Assembly (NCBI RefSeq): GCF_022605725.1
Contig: NC_065553.1
Coordinates: forward strand, 1,736,001 to 1,800,000
Length of the DNA: 64,000 bases
DNA from: Anthonomus grandis grandis
Taxonomy: Eukaryota; Arthropoda; Insecta; Coleoptera; Curculionidae
Direction of reading: 5' to 3'
Part shown: piece by piece, positions 11,481-22,719 of the stretch
Numbering within the stretch: the first letter of the stretch is position 1
How the letters are laid out: every line of letters begins with the position of its first letter
Translations under genes and position numbers: made by a program
The notes under the pieces: generated by a model
Database searches by the model: none
The model's input: the letters and a program-made list of their open reading frames with translations, nothing else
What the model was told of the DNA's origin: nothing

Positions 11481-13386
11481 TGTTACGGGTAAAGTTAGAA
11501 TAACGGTTAAACTTAGGTTTACCCGGATAAACTGCACAATACCCAGAAAACATGGGTAAAGTCAAAAATATTAATAAAATTGTACACGTTTCGGGCTTTA
11601 CCCGGGTAAACCGCGTTCTATCTGCCTTGGCGTGGTTAATGTTAAAAAATAACGCCATAAATATTTGGAGAAATTTATTTAATTAAAAAAAGAGATTTTA
11701 CAAATCAAAGGTTACACTAAAACTGTATCCTAACGAAGTAAAAGATAATATAATCTATTGCTTGAAACAAAACAAGCTGATGTGACATTTCGAGTTACAA
11801 AGATTTTCAATAGCTTTACATTTACATTTATTGGTCATGCATTTAGTTTTACAGTTGCATCATTTATAACCTTGACCTCCTAAAAGTGACTGTTCGTTTG
11901 CAAGTTGTCTTAAATTTTTCTTTTCCGGTGATACACTTTCCATCTCAATAAGCTTCTCACTGCACACAGAAAATTGGTTCCTGGAAAACATTTCTTCGAT
12001 AGTTCCTCTCTTGTTCGCTAGCTTATACCAGTCGTCGTCATTTTTTCGATAACTGTCATGAGAATGTTTCTAAAATCACCCCTTCCTCGATCAACGTCTG
12101 GAATTTTTACTCTCACTGTATCTCCAACAGAACATGGGGGAAACTTTGAATTAGATAAAGCTTTCATCTTCTTTGCTTGATTTTCTAAATTTCTTTTTGC
12201 GTCTAGTCTGTTTGACTGTATATTCCTTTGATACAAGCAAAGTTCACACCTTATATTCCCTGATGTATTGAAATTGTCACACTCTACGCACTTGCTCTGA
12301 TTTTCTGAAGTTTCTGTATTACTAACGTTTTCTCGATAATTATTGTTGCCATTTTCCATATTGCTACCTTCAGTAATATTTTCTTACAAATTGTCTGGTT
12401 CTGGGTCACTATCCATAGACTGGTTTATATTTATTTCTTGTTGAGGCTGTTCACCTAAACCAAATTCCCTTACCACTTTCTCGAGCTCTTCTTCGGTTCG
12501 TAGATTTTCAATAGCTTCTTTAAAAAAGCTGATGTGGATAGGCCGACTTTAATATCATACCCAAACATGGCGGCATAAGGAGCTTGTTTTATCCCATCAT
12601 GGTATGCCCTATTTGCAATAAATTTGTATTCTCTATCCGGATGGGATTGCATGTCAATTAGATCCACTTGACAACGGCTGTTCATCTCCGAAAAAACCAT
12701 TGGTTTAACCTTTAAGTCCTTTTTTGGCAGATTTCAGTTTCTTTTGGCACCCTTCACACAAGCGCAGATATAACTTAATAACATCTTGAGTTATACTCTT
12801 GTACTTTTTTTTACATTCGCTTTCCATACGGTGCTTACCGCCATTACCTATAGCTAAATGTGCATCATGCAAAATGTCAAATATTTCGTCGTTTGTAACG
12901 TAATATTTAATGCTAGATTCACCTGACGATACACGAGCAATAAGCTTTTCAACGCCTCTAACAGAACATATGTCAAACTTCTTTAACCGCCGATATTGTA
13001 GCGTAGTCTTAGTTTTAGAGTTTTTTGTCAACTTGACTGATTCTAACATTTCTTGGTATTGTTTATTATTAAAATAAAAACTATTTGCATTTTTCGTAGA
13101 CACCAACTCGTTAAAAACTTCATAAAAACGCTGTGCTAAACGCACACGTCCACTCTCTTCGGTTGCCATTTTAGCACTGAACTAAACGCGGTGAAAGATG
13201 ATGCAATAATAATTCCTACATCCAACTTTACCCAACCAAAAGCGGATAGAATGCGGTTTACCCGAGTAAAATCCGAAATATGTGTAATTTCAATATTATT
13301 TCGGACTTTACCCATGTTTTCTGAGTATTGTGCAGTTTATCCGGGTAAACCTAAGTTTAACCGTTATTCTAACTTTACCCGTAACA
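11481..13386 (-). mobile_element. Ginger-type DNA transposon inserted in LINE A (1906 bp)
   Basis: The element starts TGTTACGGGTAAAGTTAGAA and ends with its inverted copy; the first 80 or so bases of the two ends differ at about one position, and weaker identity extends to roughly 160 bp. It is flanked by direct TATT at 11477-11480 and 13387-13390. Ends beginning TGT with a 4-bp duplication and an integrase-like protein are, as I recall the literature, hallmarks of the Ginger superfamily, whose integrase is related to Gypsy integrases. The interior encodes such a protein on the minus strand. Insertion lies between the ADV and SLVSEI parts of the LINE A reverse transcriptase. The superfamily name is an inference from ends plus protein; the boundaries are seen directly. 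Confidence 0.82.
11755..13169 (-). pseudogene. Integrase-like transposase (KRBA2-like), broken, catalytic core partly deleted
   Basis: ATG at 13169 (MATEESGRVRLAQRF) opens 154 residues that include an H2C2-type zinc-binding pattern: H-x3-H-like residues near HDAHLAIGNGGKH followed by CEGCQKK. A one-base frameshift near 12702 leads into the integrase core: QVDLIDMQS holds the first catalytic aspartate. The frame then jumps from EYKFI directly to ANRAYHDGIKQAPYAAMFG, the end of the core, so the part with the second D and the E is missing. Further frameshifts near 12515 and 12035 separate the C-terminal parts: a PCSVGDTVRVKIP segment and a final cysteine-rich tail (C-x-C-x3-C-x4-C-x-C pattern). 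This resembles proteins annotated KRBA2-like in insects. The copy cannot be catalytically active. Confidence 0.75.
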
Positions 13387-13901
13387 TATTCACTAGTCTC
13401 AGAAATAGCAAATAATCTTAATATCAGTAATAAAGTCATAGCGGTGTTTATAGATCTTGCGAAAGCTTTCGATACTGTGCCTCATCAAAAACTCCCTGAT
13501 GTGTTATCACATTATGGTGTTCGACGCATGGTACTGGACCTTTTTAAAAGCTATCTTTCCGATAGAGATCAATTTCTGACACTAAATCAAGTGCTTAGTC
13601 ACCATCTGAAAATAAAAATTCCTCCTATTCTCATTATTTATATTAATGGCTTACTAAATTTAAACATAAATGGTAAAATTATATCCTATGCTGACGATAC
13701 GGTACTTGTTTTTACTATTAAGACATGGGAAGAGGCAAAACAAAGAGTGTTGCGCGGTTTTGTTGTCAAACAATGATTAGACTCCTTTAAATTATCCCCA
13801 AATTTATTCAAAACAAATTATATTGCATTTTCGCTAACAAGCGCAAGCAGACCGAATTTTACTAAAATTCAGACAAGTGAAGAAAACCACTGTTTTATAC
13901 C

Positions 13902-14895
13902 TCTAGACTCTTTTTCGATTTATCGAAAGCATTCGACACAATCAACCATGGTTTACTGCTGTCAATCCTTGAAAATTGTGGACTGAGGGGAAACTGTGCC
14001 AGACTTATAGCCTCTTATTTAGATCAGAGGGAACAAACAGTTTGCCTTGGCTCTGATAATGGTACATATGTTTACTCAGCGTTATCCTTGGTGGTACAGG
14101 GAGTGCCTCAGGGTTCAATCCTAGGCCCAGTACTATTCATATTATATGTAAATGGTCTCAGTGAGTGTTTTCCAGGGTGTTTTATCAACCAATATGCTGA
14201 TGACACTTCCATAATCTTGTCAGAACATCTGATTGAAGAACTATCTGTCAGAGCTTCTCAGGTGGTAGAGAGGATGCAGGAGTGGTGTGACAATCATGCT
14301 CTGAAGCTAAATGCTTATAAAACCAGACTAGTGACATTCTCTAAAACTTTACCTCAAAATTTCCTACTTGTAAAGTTTGAAAAAAAGTCTCTTCAAGAGG
14401 TAGCCTCCTTAAAAATCCTTGGTATACAAATTGACTCCTGTCTCACATGGGTCCCACACATAGACACTCTTGGCAAAAAACTAAATAGTTTCTGCGCGTT
14501 AATAAGGCGTCTACGAGAAGAGCTTTCCCTAAATTGTCTAAAGCAAATTTACTATGCATCGGTCCAATCTCTAATCACTTATAGTGTGATGTTTTGGGCA
14601 TGCTCAGACTCACACCACAAACGTCTTGTAGGACTTATTTTACTAAGCTTGGTCTACTCACTGTTCCAGCTCTGTACATTCTTATGTTAGCTATTTTTGC
14701 AAAGAAACACCTGCATTCATTTTTCAAACTAATGAAGATCATTATGCTGAGGGTATGTCTATTGTGACAAGGGGGAGAGCTGAACTGAGTGTCCCAACTC
14801 ATCACTCTGCCTTTTTTCAAAGATCTCCTGCCTTTGCTGCTATTAAAACATATAATAGATTACCTCTCGCCCTAAGGCAAGAGAAAATATCATGA
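13902..14895 (+). pseudogene. Reverse transcriptase C-terminal half of LINE B
   Basis: Open in one frame from 13902 to about 14620: FFDLSKAFDTINHGLLL (first palm aspartate), GVPQGSILGPVLFILYVNGL, and the catalytic YADD in NQYADDTSII, then the LKILGIQID block of the palm and thumb. A frameshift near 14625 moves the reading to another frame (KLGLLTVPALYILMLAIF), and a further one leads to TRGRAELSVPTHHSAFF and a stop at 14893. The order and motifs are those of Jockey/CR1-like LINEs. Because it starts within the palm, the endonuclease and the N-terminal part of the reverse transcriptase are absent; this is truncation at insertion, followed by light mutation. It is less decayed than LINE A, as expected for a younger copy. 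Confidence 0.85.
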
Positions 14896-15198
14896 AGTTT
14901 AGGAAAGACATTGCAAGGTATCTGTTGGGCAAGTGTATCTATAGTTTCGATTTACAATTTTAAATGTGTATTATGATTAATATTAGGTTTGTTTATTAAT
15001 TTATTTATTTTCATAATATATCATACTTGAGATATATGTGGTAAGGTAATGCACCCAATATTATGTCCAACATTATCTTTTTGTTCTTACTATTTTTATT
15101 AGCAGTATGTACTGTGTAGATGTTATCAAATTTTAATTTTGTTCGTTTTGTGACGTTGCTATTGTCTATTTAAATTAGATCTTGAAAGCAATAAAGAA

Positions 15199-15223
15199 AT
15201 TATTATTATTATTATTATTATTA
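15199..15223 (+). repeat. (TTA)n tail of LINE B
   Basis: About eight ATT/TTA units follow the AATAAAG of LINE B and end at its target duplication. Trinucleotide tails like this are also found at the ends of the LINEs at 17.68 and 49.2 kb. Confidence 0.85.
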
Positions 15224-15892
15224 TTATACCAGAGGTAAAGAAAACTAAATCTTTTGGAATAGTAATATACAACCATTACGGGTAATACAACACTCTATAT
15301 TAAAGATAATTTTTAGGAAAGAAAGGCGATATCTAACTAAATCATTGTATAACAGCGTCATCTGCAACTTAGACTGTTTATACATACATTATATTTGTAC
15401 CTATATACATAAAAAAGAAACACTAAAAAAATTCGTAAATCATCATCATCAAACAAGAGCAAATGTTAATAGACATTTAATTATACCACCAAATAAAACT
15501 ATAAATTTAAAATTTGCAAATTATTTACCACCAAAATTTTACAACTTAATACCAATTAAAATTAAAACTATAAGTAGGATTAGGATTTTTAATGCGAGTT
15601 GCAAGGACTTTATTGTAAATAATTATGAAACTTTTTCTAAACTTATGTCATAGGGTAGAAAAATAGGACTTAATTCCACATTTGTAAATAAACAGGAAAA
15701 TGAATGAATATATGATACATTTACATTTTTAGGGAAATGGTATATAAGGAATATTTCAATCCACATACAGGGGTATCAACCTCTAGGTGCCAATTAAACA
15801 ACATTTTTGATAAAAAAACAATGTCTATAGAACTCAAATGTATTGTATGAATATTTAAATTTGAATAAATTTGATTCGATAATATTCTATAA

Positions 15893-16295
15893 AGTGTCTT
15901 ACAAATGCTATTTAGGGTTCAAGCCTGCTCTAGCAACACTTTGGGAAATATCAAACTTTTTTGTAGCAGTAACTAAAATGATGATCGATGCTCAAGGTGA
16001 GCACCCACTTTAAAGCACAATATTTCTAAAACTATTTGACATATTTTATTGATACTAAAAGCATAATATTCTCTGAAGCATATTTTACAAATGCTATTCA
16101 GCGTCCACCACTGTCGCAGCAATCATTTATGAAATCAGGAACTTTTTGTGTAGCAGTAACCAAAAATAATGTTTGATGCTCAAGATGAGTACCCACTTCA
16201 AAGTCCAATATGTTCAAAACTGCTTGACGAATTCTAATGAAACAAAAAGAATGTCCTTACAAATAATTTTGAACATATCAAACTTTTTGTGTAAA
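15893..16295. repeat. Tandem repeat, period about 186 bp (two copies plus a partial third)
   Basis: Units starting ACAAATGCTATT begin at 15901 and 16087, with a shortened third start near 16259. Shared inner phrases include TGTAGCAGTAAC, GATGCTCAAG and CCCACTT. Copies are diverged. A single related copy lies near 10080-10190. No coding content. Confidence 0.65.
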
Positions 16296-16299
16296 ATTT

Positions 16300-16960
16300 T
16301 TATTTTTCAATATTATAGATAATATACGATGATAAGTTTTATATTTAAATGAAGTCAATAGAATGGTCTCTTTTGTAAAATTGATACTTTTCGGGATACA
16401 GTTCCTGCATAATCGTTTTATAGCCAATTGCTCTTGAAGCTGGTCACTTATATTTGTGCCTCAATATCTCAGTTAATACTAATTTAATGATATTACAGGT
16501 TATTAAAAATTTGTAAATTTAAATGATATCTACAAAATTGGTAATTGGAAATATTTTTGTGACAATGATAGGTTTTGAGATATAGCTCCTGAAAATTGGC
16601 TACGAAGCATATTATACATTGGACAGCTCACTTATGTGTTCCCTTATTAATACTATTTTTTTATTTTATAGATTATATATAGATGTAGATGTATGTTGTA
16701 GATTTGAATGAAATTTTTAAAAAGGAATAGAGTGATTTTTTCTGTAAAATTTCTACTTTTCGAGATTCAGTTCCTGCGTACTCGTCTCGTTGCCAATTGC
16801 TCCTAAAGTTGTTCACTAACACTTGTGTCTCAATATTATAGTTAATACTAATTTGATGATATGATTATTATAAAAATTGTAAATTTGAGTGAGATCTACA
16901 AAGTTAACGAGACTGGGAATGATTCTTTTCTAGATACAGCTTCTAGAAATTTAATTTGAT
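16300..16960. repeat. Second tandem repeat, period about 185 bp (three to four copies)
   Basis: Units carry a phrase like GAGATACAGTTCCTG near 16390, 16571, 16758 and 16925, each preceded by AAATGATACTTTTC-like sequence and followed by CAATTGCTC and TTAATACTAATTTGATGATAT. Spacing is about 184, 187 and 167 bp. The unit is not obviously the same as in the adjacent array, although the period is almost equal. Confidence 0.65.
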
Positions 16961-17592
16961 TAGGCCAGTTAATTAGACAGGCTGGTTTTGAGAGAAAGAC
17001 ATTCTGTATAAAATACTGCCTGTGAATATTTTTCCATACTAAAATTCTCATTGAAATCCAAATAGCAAAAATTTTATTAACACGTGATAAAAGGTCCTAT
17101 TGATAAAACTAAAGATATTACGTCCATATATCACAGAGAAAACTGCAACAGTCTGGAGAGCGAAAGAGAGAAATAGAGAGTCCAGGGCGGCGTTTTTCGG
17201 GAAAACGGAAGATTTATATATGCGGTCATTCTGCGTACAGTTTTATCGAATTTCACTTCGCCGTTCTATTCCGACAAGGAATAAAAATAAACAGCCGCGT
17301 ATATAACGAGAACAACAGAACCTGCACCTTAAAAAGGGTGTTTTAAGCGCTTATTGGGGTTCTTGGACAAACGTTTAATGAAGCCGGAATTTCATTTACG
17401 AACGTTAAACATGGGTGATAAAGAGGAATTAACGAGGTCCCATCCTTAATTTATCTACAGGTGTGGTAAGGCGTCGCGACGCGATGGTATAAAGACTTCT
17501 TTGTATAGACGTCAAGGCTTTAGAGGAATTAATCCCATTTAAATATTTATATTCCTATCTTCGTCTGACATAATTAACGCATTTAAGAAATA
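16961..17592. other. Intergenic, nothing recognised
   Basis: A moderately GC-rich single-copy-looking stretch (17150-17520) with no frame that resembles a known protein. Regulatory or conserved non-coding function cannot be judged from one sequence. Confidence 0.4.
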
Positions 17593-17672
17593 CAGGGTGT
17601 CTCAAAATCGACGCCCGTGATTTTGGGATTATATGCAAGTTGAAAAGAAAGAGTGAAAAAAATCCGATTCTT
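17593..17672. repeat. Orphan mariner/MITE-type inverted-repeat end
   Basis: TA followed by CAGGGTGTCTCAAAATCGAC at 17591 has the form of the TA-flanked ends seen on the mariner elements in this window. No matching inverted end was found before 20.2 kb, and LINE C interrupts the sequence 80 bp further in, so only one end of an old non-autonomous element can be shown. Confidence 0.4.
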
Positions 17673-17678
17673 TTTCGT

Positions 17679-17679
<1 letters not shown>

Positions 17680-17710
<31 letters not shown>

Positions 17711-19723
17711 GGCTTTATTTCGAACAGTCACCCACTTACAGGAAATACAGAAAGAATTGTGTACAACAGGTTTAAGGTTTAAAATTAAATAATACAATAT
17801 AATATTAAGCTAAAGGAAAAGTTATGGAAGAGGCTTATAGGCTAATAAAAATTTTAGAAAACATACATTTACTCAAAGCATTACCTACCAACAAAATCTC
17901 TAAGAGAAATTCAAGATTTGAGATTATTGATTAAGAAATCCTACTAAGAAAGACATTGAAGCAACAAAGAGGTCCAAGTTGTGGTTACAAAGAGTGTTAA
18001 ATAAGTTACACATATAATAAATCGGCGACCTTCTAAAAATGTTATTTATTGCTCTATTACACTGAAATGTTCGAGAGATTCTAGAGTTTAATCTGGGAAC
18101 AACAAATGATCAATATAAGAACTGCACCACCCTAACTTCATCAAAATTGCGACAATTTTTAATTATAGAACCCAGAGATCTGGATGCTGCTATAACTGTA
18201 TTATGGATATGATTTTTAAAGTTGAACTTTTGGTCAAAAGTAACACCCAAATCTTTAATTTCAAGACACCTAGTCAAAGGAAAATTTTGTATTTCATAAT
18301 TATCCTGAATAAAATATTTGTTTCTACAAGGAGTTACCTGAAAACACTTTGACACATTAAAAAAAAGTCTGGTATTCCGACACCAGTCATATATATTATT
18401 TAGTTCAGATTGAAGCAGTTGGCAATCAGATATGGTTTCTATTTTTTTATAAATTTTTAAATCGTCTGCAAAAAGCAGTTTAAGACATAAAATAAAATAA
18501 AATAGTCAGTGCAAGGTCATTGATAAACAACAAAACAAGAAGCGGTACCAAGTTTGAACCATGTGGAAAAAAATAATTTTAATACATTTTAAGAGCAACC
18601 CAGATAATAAAGTTTTATCAATAAAATAGTGATATCTACTTGATCGAAAGCCTTCTGAAAATCCATGTACAGAACATCCACTTGACTTGTGTTGTTTAGG
18701 GCTTGACATATGTATTCGGAAAGACAACATAAATTAGTGATACGTGATCTTCGTTCCATAAAACCATGTTGATCGTGCGATATTAGTGTACTTACTTGTG
18801 CGTATAATTGTTTGTGTATACAAATTTCAAAAACCTTAGAAAAATTGCATAGAATTGATATCGGTCTATAGTTTCTAAGTTCTGCCAACAAGACGGAAAC
18901 GAACCTGTTTAAATGGATAAGTTAAAAATGTGAGCTTATGGTTTCGCTAAAGGTGTAACGCAGTCTTTAAGTAAAAAGCTTGGAATAGAATAGGTACCAC
19001 ATGTTAATCTGTTTTTGAGTTTTTTGGATGCTTCGATTATATCGGACTCTTGAACAGGATTAATTACAACTGAGTTTTGATTATGCAGTAAAGTATGATG
19101 AACAAAGTTGCTTGCATCTGAATCAATGGAAACGCTCTCGAAGAAATTAGCAAAAGCCTCGACTATTGACTTGGGATCCGAGAACTCATTAGTGCCATCT
19201 TTCACCACACCTGGTATTCTGGAGTCGCCCTTCTTCATCTGTATGTATGTCCAAAACTGAGATATTATTTTGTACTTGACGTAAATAATTTAGAAATATA
19301 TTATCAAGTAGTGTTTTAAGAGTTAGTCTAGCATTTCGAAATATTTAGTATATATTTCGAAATAATAGTTAGTAATATAGTAATAAAAACATAGTAATAG
19401 TTAGTTTTGTGTTTTTTATATATTTTTTAAGCTAATTCTTTATTTTCAATTAAGCGAATGATCTCAGAAGTGTACCAAAGGGGATATCTTCATTTCCGAT
19501 TTATTTTTAATGGTACAGTGGTTTTAAAAAGATTATTAATTAAGTTATACAAAGTGTCACAGGCTTTGTTAACGTCTGTGCATTCAAACAATTGCTTCCA
19601 ATCGATTATTGTTATAGAGTTATGTTTCATGTCAAAACAACACTTGTAATTTTTTTTTTGTATTTGAATCTCAACATATTTTATGTTTTAATTTTTTAAT
19701 ATTGCATTATTTAATATCTACTG
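17680..19723 (-). mobile_element. LINE C (non-LTR retrotransposon), 5'-truncated, minus strand
   Basis: A direct TTTCGTT at 17673-17679 and 19724-19730 flanks a minus-strand LINE whose 3' end is an (ATA)n run at 17680-17710. The coding part reads from about 19660 towards lower coordinates. The target duplication and simple tail make the boundaries fairly firm. Confidence 0.75.
18050..19660 (-). pseudogene. LINE C ORF2 remnant (linker and reverse transcriptase)
   Basis: In order on the minus strand: a linker before the reverse transcriptase (IDWKQLFECTDVNKACDTLY, near 19600; FWTYIQMKKGDSRIPGVVK near 19200), then RNYRPISILCNFSKVFE and DQHGFMERRS, then LYMDFQKAFDQVD (first palm aspartate), a degenerate PHGSNLVPLL equivalent of the GVPQGS motif, FINDLAL, then the catalytic LLFADDLKIY near 18460, and finally the LGVTFDQKFNFKNHI block. 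Several frameshifts and stops divide it. The order is typical of Jockey/CR1-like LINEs. The endonuclease part is missing. No function remains. Confidence 0.8.
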
Positions 19724-19730
19724 TTTCGTT

Positions 19731-20213
19731 TCTCTGTTGGCTTACTGTCGTCTGGCCAACTTTGTCCATCTTGCCATGCGCGTCATTTCGTAAACAGAGA
19801 GCGAATCGGTACACATAAATTGATTATCAATTTATACTCGATCACTCTTCTCAAAGCAAAAAATAAGAAGGTATATAGGTATTTATTTAGGTTTATTTAG
19901 CTTTAATTATTGGACAAAATATTATTTTTTTGTACTTATTAGTTATAATTATGATTTAATTTAACAGTAAAATTCCTAAATATCTTTTATTATTTTTTTA
20001 AATTATTATTCTTTTACTAAAAAATCAGGCATCATCGAACTCTCAGACGTAATACACTTACCGTTCCGTATCATTCAATGGATCTGTGTTTAGTGAAGTT
20101 CAAAAAAACTTTGAAAAATTGTGTTTGGAGGAATTATTGGGATTAAATCAATTTTATAATTGTTTTTCTATAAAACATTTTGCTATAAAAAATATTATTT
20201 TTAATTCTCGTTA
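19731..20213. other. Intergenic, nothing recognised
   Basis: AT-rich DNA without a convincing frame or repeat boundary. Confidence 0.45.
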
Positions 20214-20341
20214 TACAGTGCATCCTTAAAATACCGGACGAATTCAATTAAAATGAAATGGGCTGTTTCTGAAAAAAATGCCCGAACCTGTCGGAATTTT
20301 AATATTGGGTTTAGGGTTTTTCTACGTGGAAATTAAATATA

Positions 20342-21944
20342 CAGGGTGACTCAAAAAAGATATGACATCATCAATATGTTTTTGTAAATAGAAACCACCA
20401 TTTCTTAATGCAGACTCAAAAAGAACGCATTTTTTTTACAAAGAACATAGTACAAATGAATACTGGTTACATAAGCAATTTTGAAAGAATTTCCTATCTA
20501 AATTATATGTTCGAATTGAGCACCGTTAACAACCTGATAATAACCAAGGCGATTTAAAAATCTTTTTTGAATGTTGTCAATGACATCTGGAGTAATATTT
20601 CTAATTTCCTGGCATATTTGTTCTTTTAAATCTCATAAACTCGCTGGTTTAGTGATATACACTTTACTTTTTAGGTATCCCCATAAAAAATAATCGAGGG
20701 CAGTTAAATCTGACGATCTGGGTGGCCATTAAATGAACCCTTATCTACCTATCTAACAATTTGAAAAAACTTTATCTAGATAATTGCGAACGGGTAAAGC
20801 ATAGTATGACATCGATCGGGCTCGATCTTCCTGAAAAAAAAAATCATGTTGGTGCATGTCGGGTTCTTCCAAATCCGGATACAAAGTTATCAAAACGGGG
20901 ACAAGATCATTTTGAAGAAAGTCCAAATACCTCTCACTAGTGAGAGTGTTATCAAAAAAGTAAGATCTTAAAACTCTTCTTTCCACTATACCGCACCACA
21001 CATTGACTTTTTGAGAATGTTGTCTATGACATTGTGTGAACCAATGAAGGTTTTCGGTCGCTCAGTATTGATAATTCTGTCTGTTCACACGGCCGTTTAA
21101 AGTAAACGTTGCTTCGTCAGAAAATATTATTCGTTTTATATCATTACCTAATTGCTGCAATTGCTCACAAAATTAATTTTGGCGATCACAATCATCTTCC
21201 GACAGCTCTTGAAGTAACAATATTTTATAAGGGTGAAATTTTGCTTTTTTCTATACTTTATGCATAGTAGATCGCAATAAATTAACATTAGAAACGTGCC
21301 TGTGATTGTGGCTTTGTTATTATCTTGGACCGTTAATAGAACATTAAGCTCATCTTCTTCAGTTATTGAACCGACCAGCTTTTTGAGTATCCCGAACATA
21401 TCCGAATTCACGAAACTTTGCTTCAACTCTGCTAACCATGCTTTGGCGACCTAATTGGCAACCGATCAGGATGAGTTGCATTAAACAACTGAACCACCGC
21501 GATATATCTCCGAAACCAATCATGCACAAGATTTCGATTCTTTCACGTTCGGTTAATTCACTCATATTTCATACAATAACAGTTAGTAGGTAATAAAGTG
21601 TAGTTACTAATAAAACGCAGGATGACATTGCTTTCACTTCTCAGAAAGTAAAAATACTTCAAATAGTTGCACCAAAATACATTCACTTTTTGACACTGAC
21701 ACCAACGACAACAACAACTAAAAGATCAAAATACCATGACTTAATTTAGATAGGTGTTTCTTTAATTTTAAATTTTATCATAATTTTTCGTCCAAAATTG
21801 CTTATGTAACCACTATTCATTTGTACCATGTTCTTTGTAAAAAAACGCGTTCTTGCTGATTTTGCATTAAAAAATGGTGGTTTCCATTTAAAAAACGTAA
21901 CTGTCAAACATGATGACATCATATCTTTTTTTTGAGTCACTCAG
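20342..21944 (-). mobile_element. Mariner-like element (DD41D type) nested in the 20.2-22.7 kb element
   Basis: TA at 20340-20341 and 21945-21946 flanks inverted repeats of about 150 bp (20342-20490 and 21796-21944) beginning C-A/T-G-G/A-GTGACTCAAAAAA. A decayed transposase lies inside on the minus strand. The insertion sits at the inner edge of the left inverted end of the outer element and is therefore younger than it. Confidence 0.82.
20498..21565 (-). pseudogene. Mariner-like transposase, frameshifted
   Basis: ATG at 21565 opens MSELTERERIEILCMIGFGD, an N-terminal helix-turn-helix start shared with the element at 56.2 kb, followed by a VSRVEAKFREFG helix and the KAGR linker. The middle around 21150-21420 is out of frame. 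The C-terminal half reads VWCGIVERRVLRSYFF, then FFQEDRARSMSYYALPVRNY, where the usual FQQDGAP (second aspartate retained) is altered. Near 20720 a frameshifted remnant of the WPPRSPDL-x-x-LDYFLWG block with the third aspartate follows. It ends NGAQFEHII and TAG at 20498. In the related copies the spacing between second and third aspartate is 41. Broken by stops and frameshifts. Confidence 0.8.
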
Positions 21945-22719
21945 TACTATTTAATTTTATTTAGTGTAAGTTCCGTTACTTAACCGGTTTCTCCGGTTGT
22001 GCCGGTTACCGTTCCATAAGTATACAATTTCTAAAATTTGGTTCGGTTATGAAACGCGGTTCCTGAAAAATTGGTTGCAAATGGTAGCTTTGGTTACTCC
22101 TACGGATGTCGTGGATTAATCGTATTTATATTCTAAGTTTAATCTACGACATCCGGAAATTTTGTGTTTGTAGGCTATGTTATGATGTTATGAATGTTAA
22201 TTTTTTCGTGATTTTTTCTTGTTTATGAAAGTTGATCATTTGATTGTTTCAGTCAATTTATTAAATTCAATATACTTGACTGCAATTCAAATCCAGGACT
22301 TGATCTTGATATAATAGATGTATATATTTTTAAAAAGGTACAAACCTCGTTTTTAGAAAAAATACTCATATGACCCATTTCTTCATCATCGCTACTACTA
22401 GAGCTTTCATTACTGCTTAGGAGCAGGAGCTCAAATATACCAACAGCATTTTTTTGAATTCATTATGGGTGATATAAATAATAATAATAGGTACCTATAA
22501 CACAAAAAATGGTACTTGTAACCTAATATCAACAAATGAAACTAATCTTCTAACATTCTAACCGATGATTCACCAAGGTTAGGTTACGGAACTTACCCTT
22601 AATTTCGACGTAGAAAACCCCTAAACCCAATATTAAAATCGACGGGTTCGGGCATTTTTTTCAGAAGTGGTCCATTTCATTTTGATCTAATTTATCCGCT
22701 ACTTTACGGATGCACTGTA

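Larger units (their letters stand above)
13902..15223 (+). mobile_element. LINE B, 5'-truncated, inserted in LINE A
   Basis: A direct TTATACC occurs at 13895-13901 and 15224-15230. Between them is a LINE fragment that begins inside the reverse transcriptase and ends with AATAAAG and a run of TTA/ATT repeats. Truncated 5' end, 3' simple-sequence tail and a 7-bp target duplication are the usual marks of target-primed insertion. LINE A resumes in frame directly after the second TTATACC. Confidence 0.85.
10505..15880 (+). pseudogene. LINE A (Jockey-like non-LTR retrotransposon), split by two insertions
   Basis: Three segments read one ORF2-like protein: 10505-11480, 13391-13894 and 15231-about 15880. 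The first has the linker before the reverse transcriptase (KEWITTGLITSIKHRD), then after a frameshift KNDSSPGKDGISA and PNQFGFSKGLSTADV. The second continues with SLVSEIANN, the palm motif FIDLAKAFDT and the catalytic YADD (SYADDTVL). The third resumes at IPEVKKTKSFGIV and ends with the C-terminal ...PPKFYNLIP region and an AATAAA near 15865. The GVPQG motif expected before YADD is missing, so a small deletion also occurred. Reading resumes in place across both insertions, which proves they are later events. Confidence 0.8.
20216..22717. mobile_element. TA-flanked non-autonomous element with about 120-bp inverted ends, hosting a mariner
   Basis: TA at 20214-20215 and 22718-22719 flanks ends that start CAGTGCATCCTTAAAATACC on the left and its diverged inverted copy on the right (CAGTGCATCCGTAAAGTAGC as read from the right). 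The similarity runs for about 120 bp and includes TGAAAAAAATGCCCGAACC and AATATTGGGTTTAGG on both sides. A mariner of 1603 bp occupies 20342-21944, so the empty element would be about 0.9 kb. The remaining interior has no recognisable gene; a mariner-type non-autonomous (MITE-like) element is the best reading. Confidence 0.7.
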
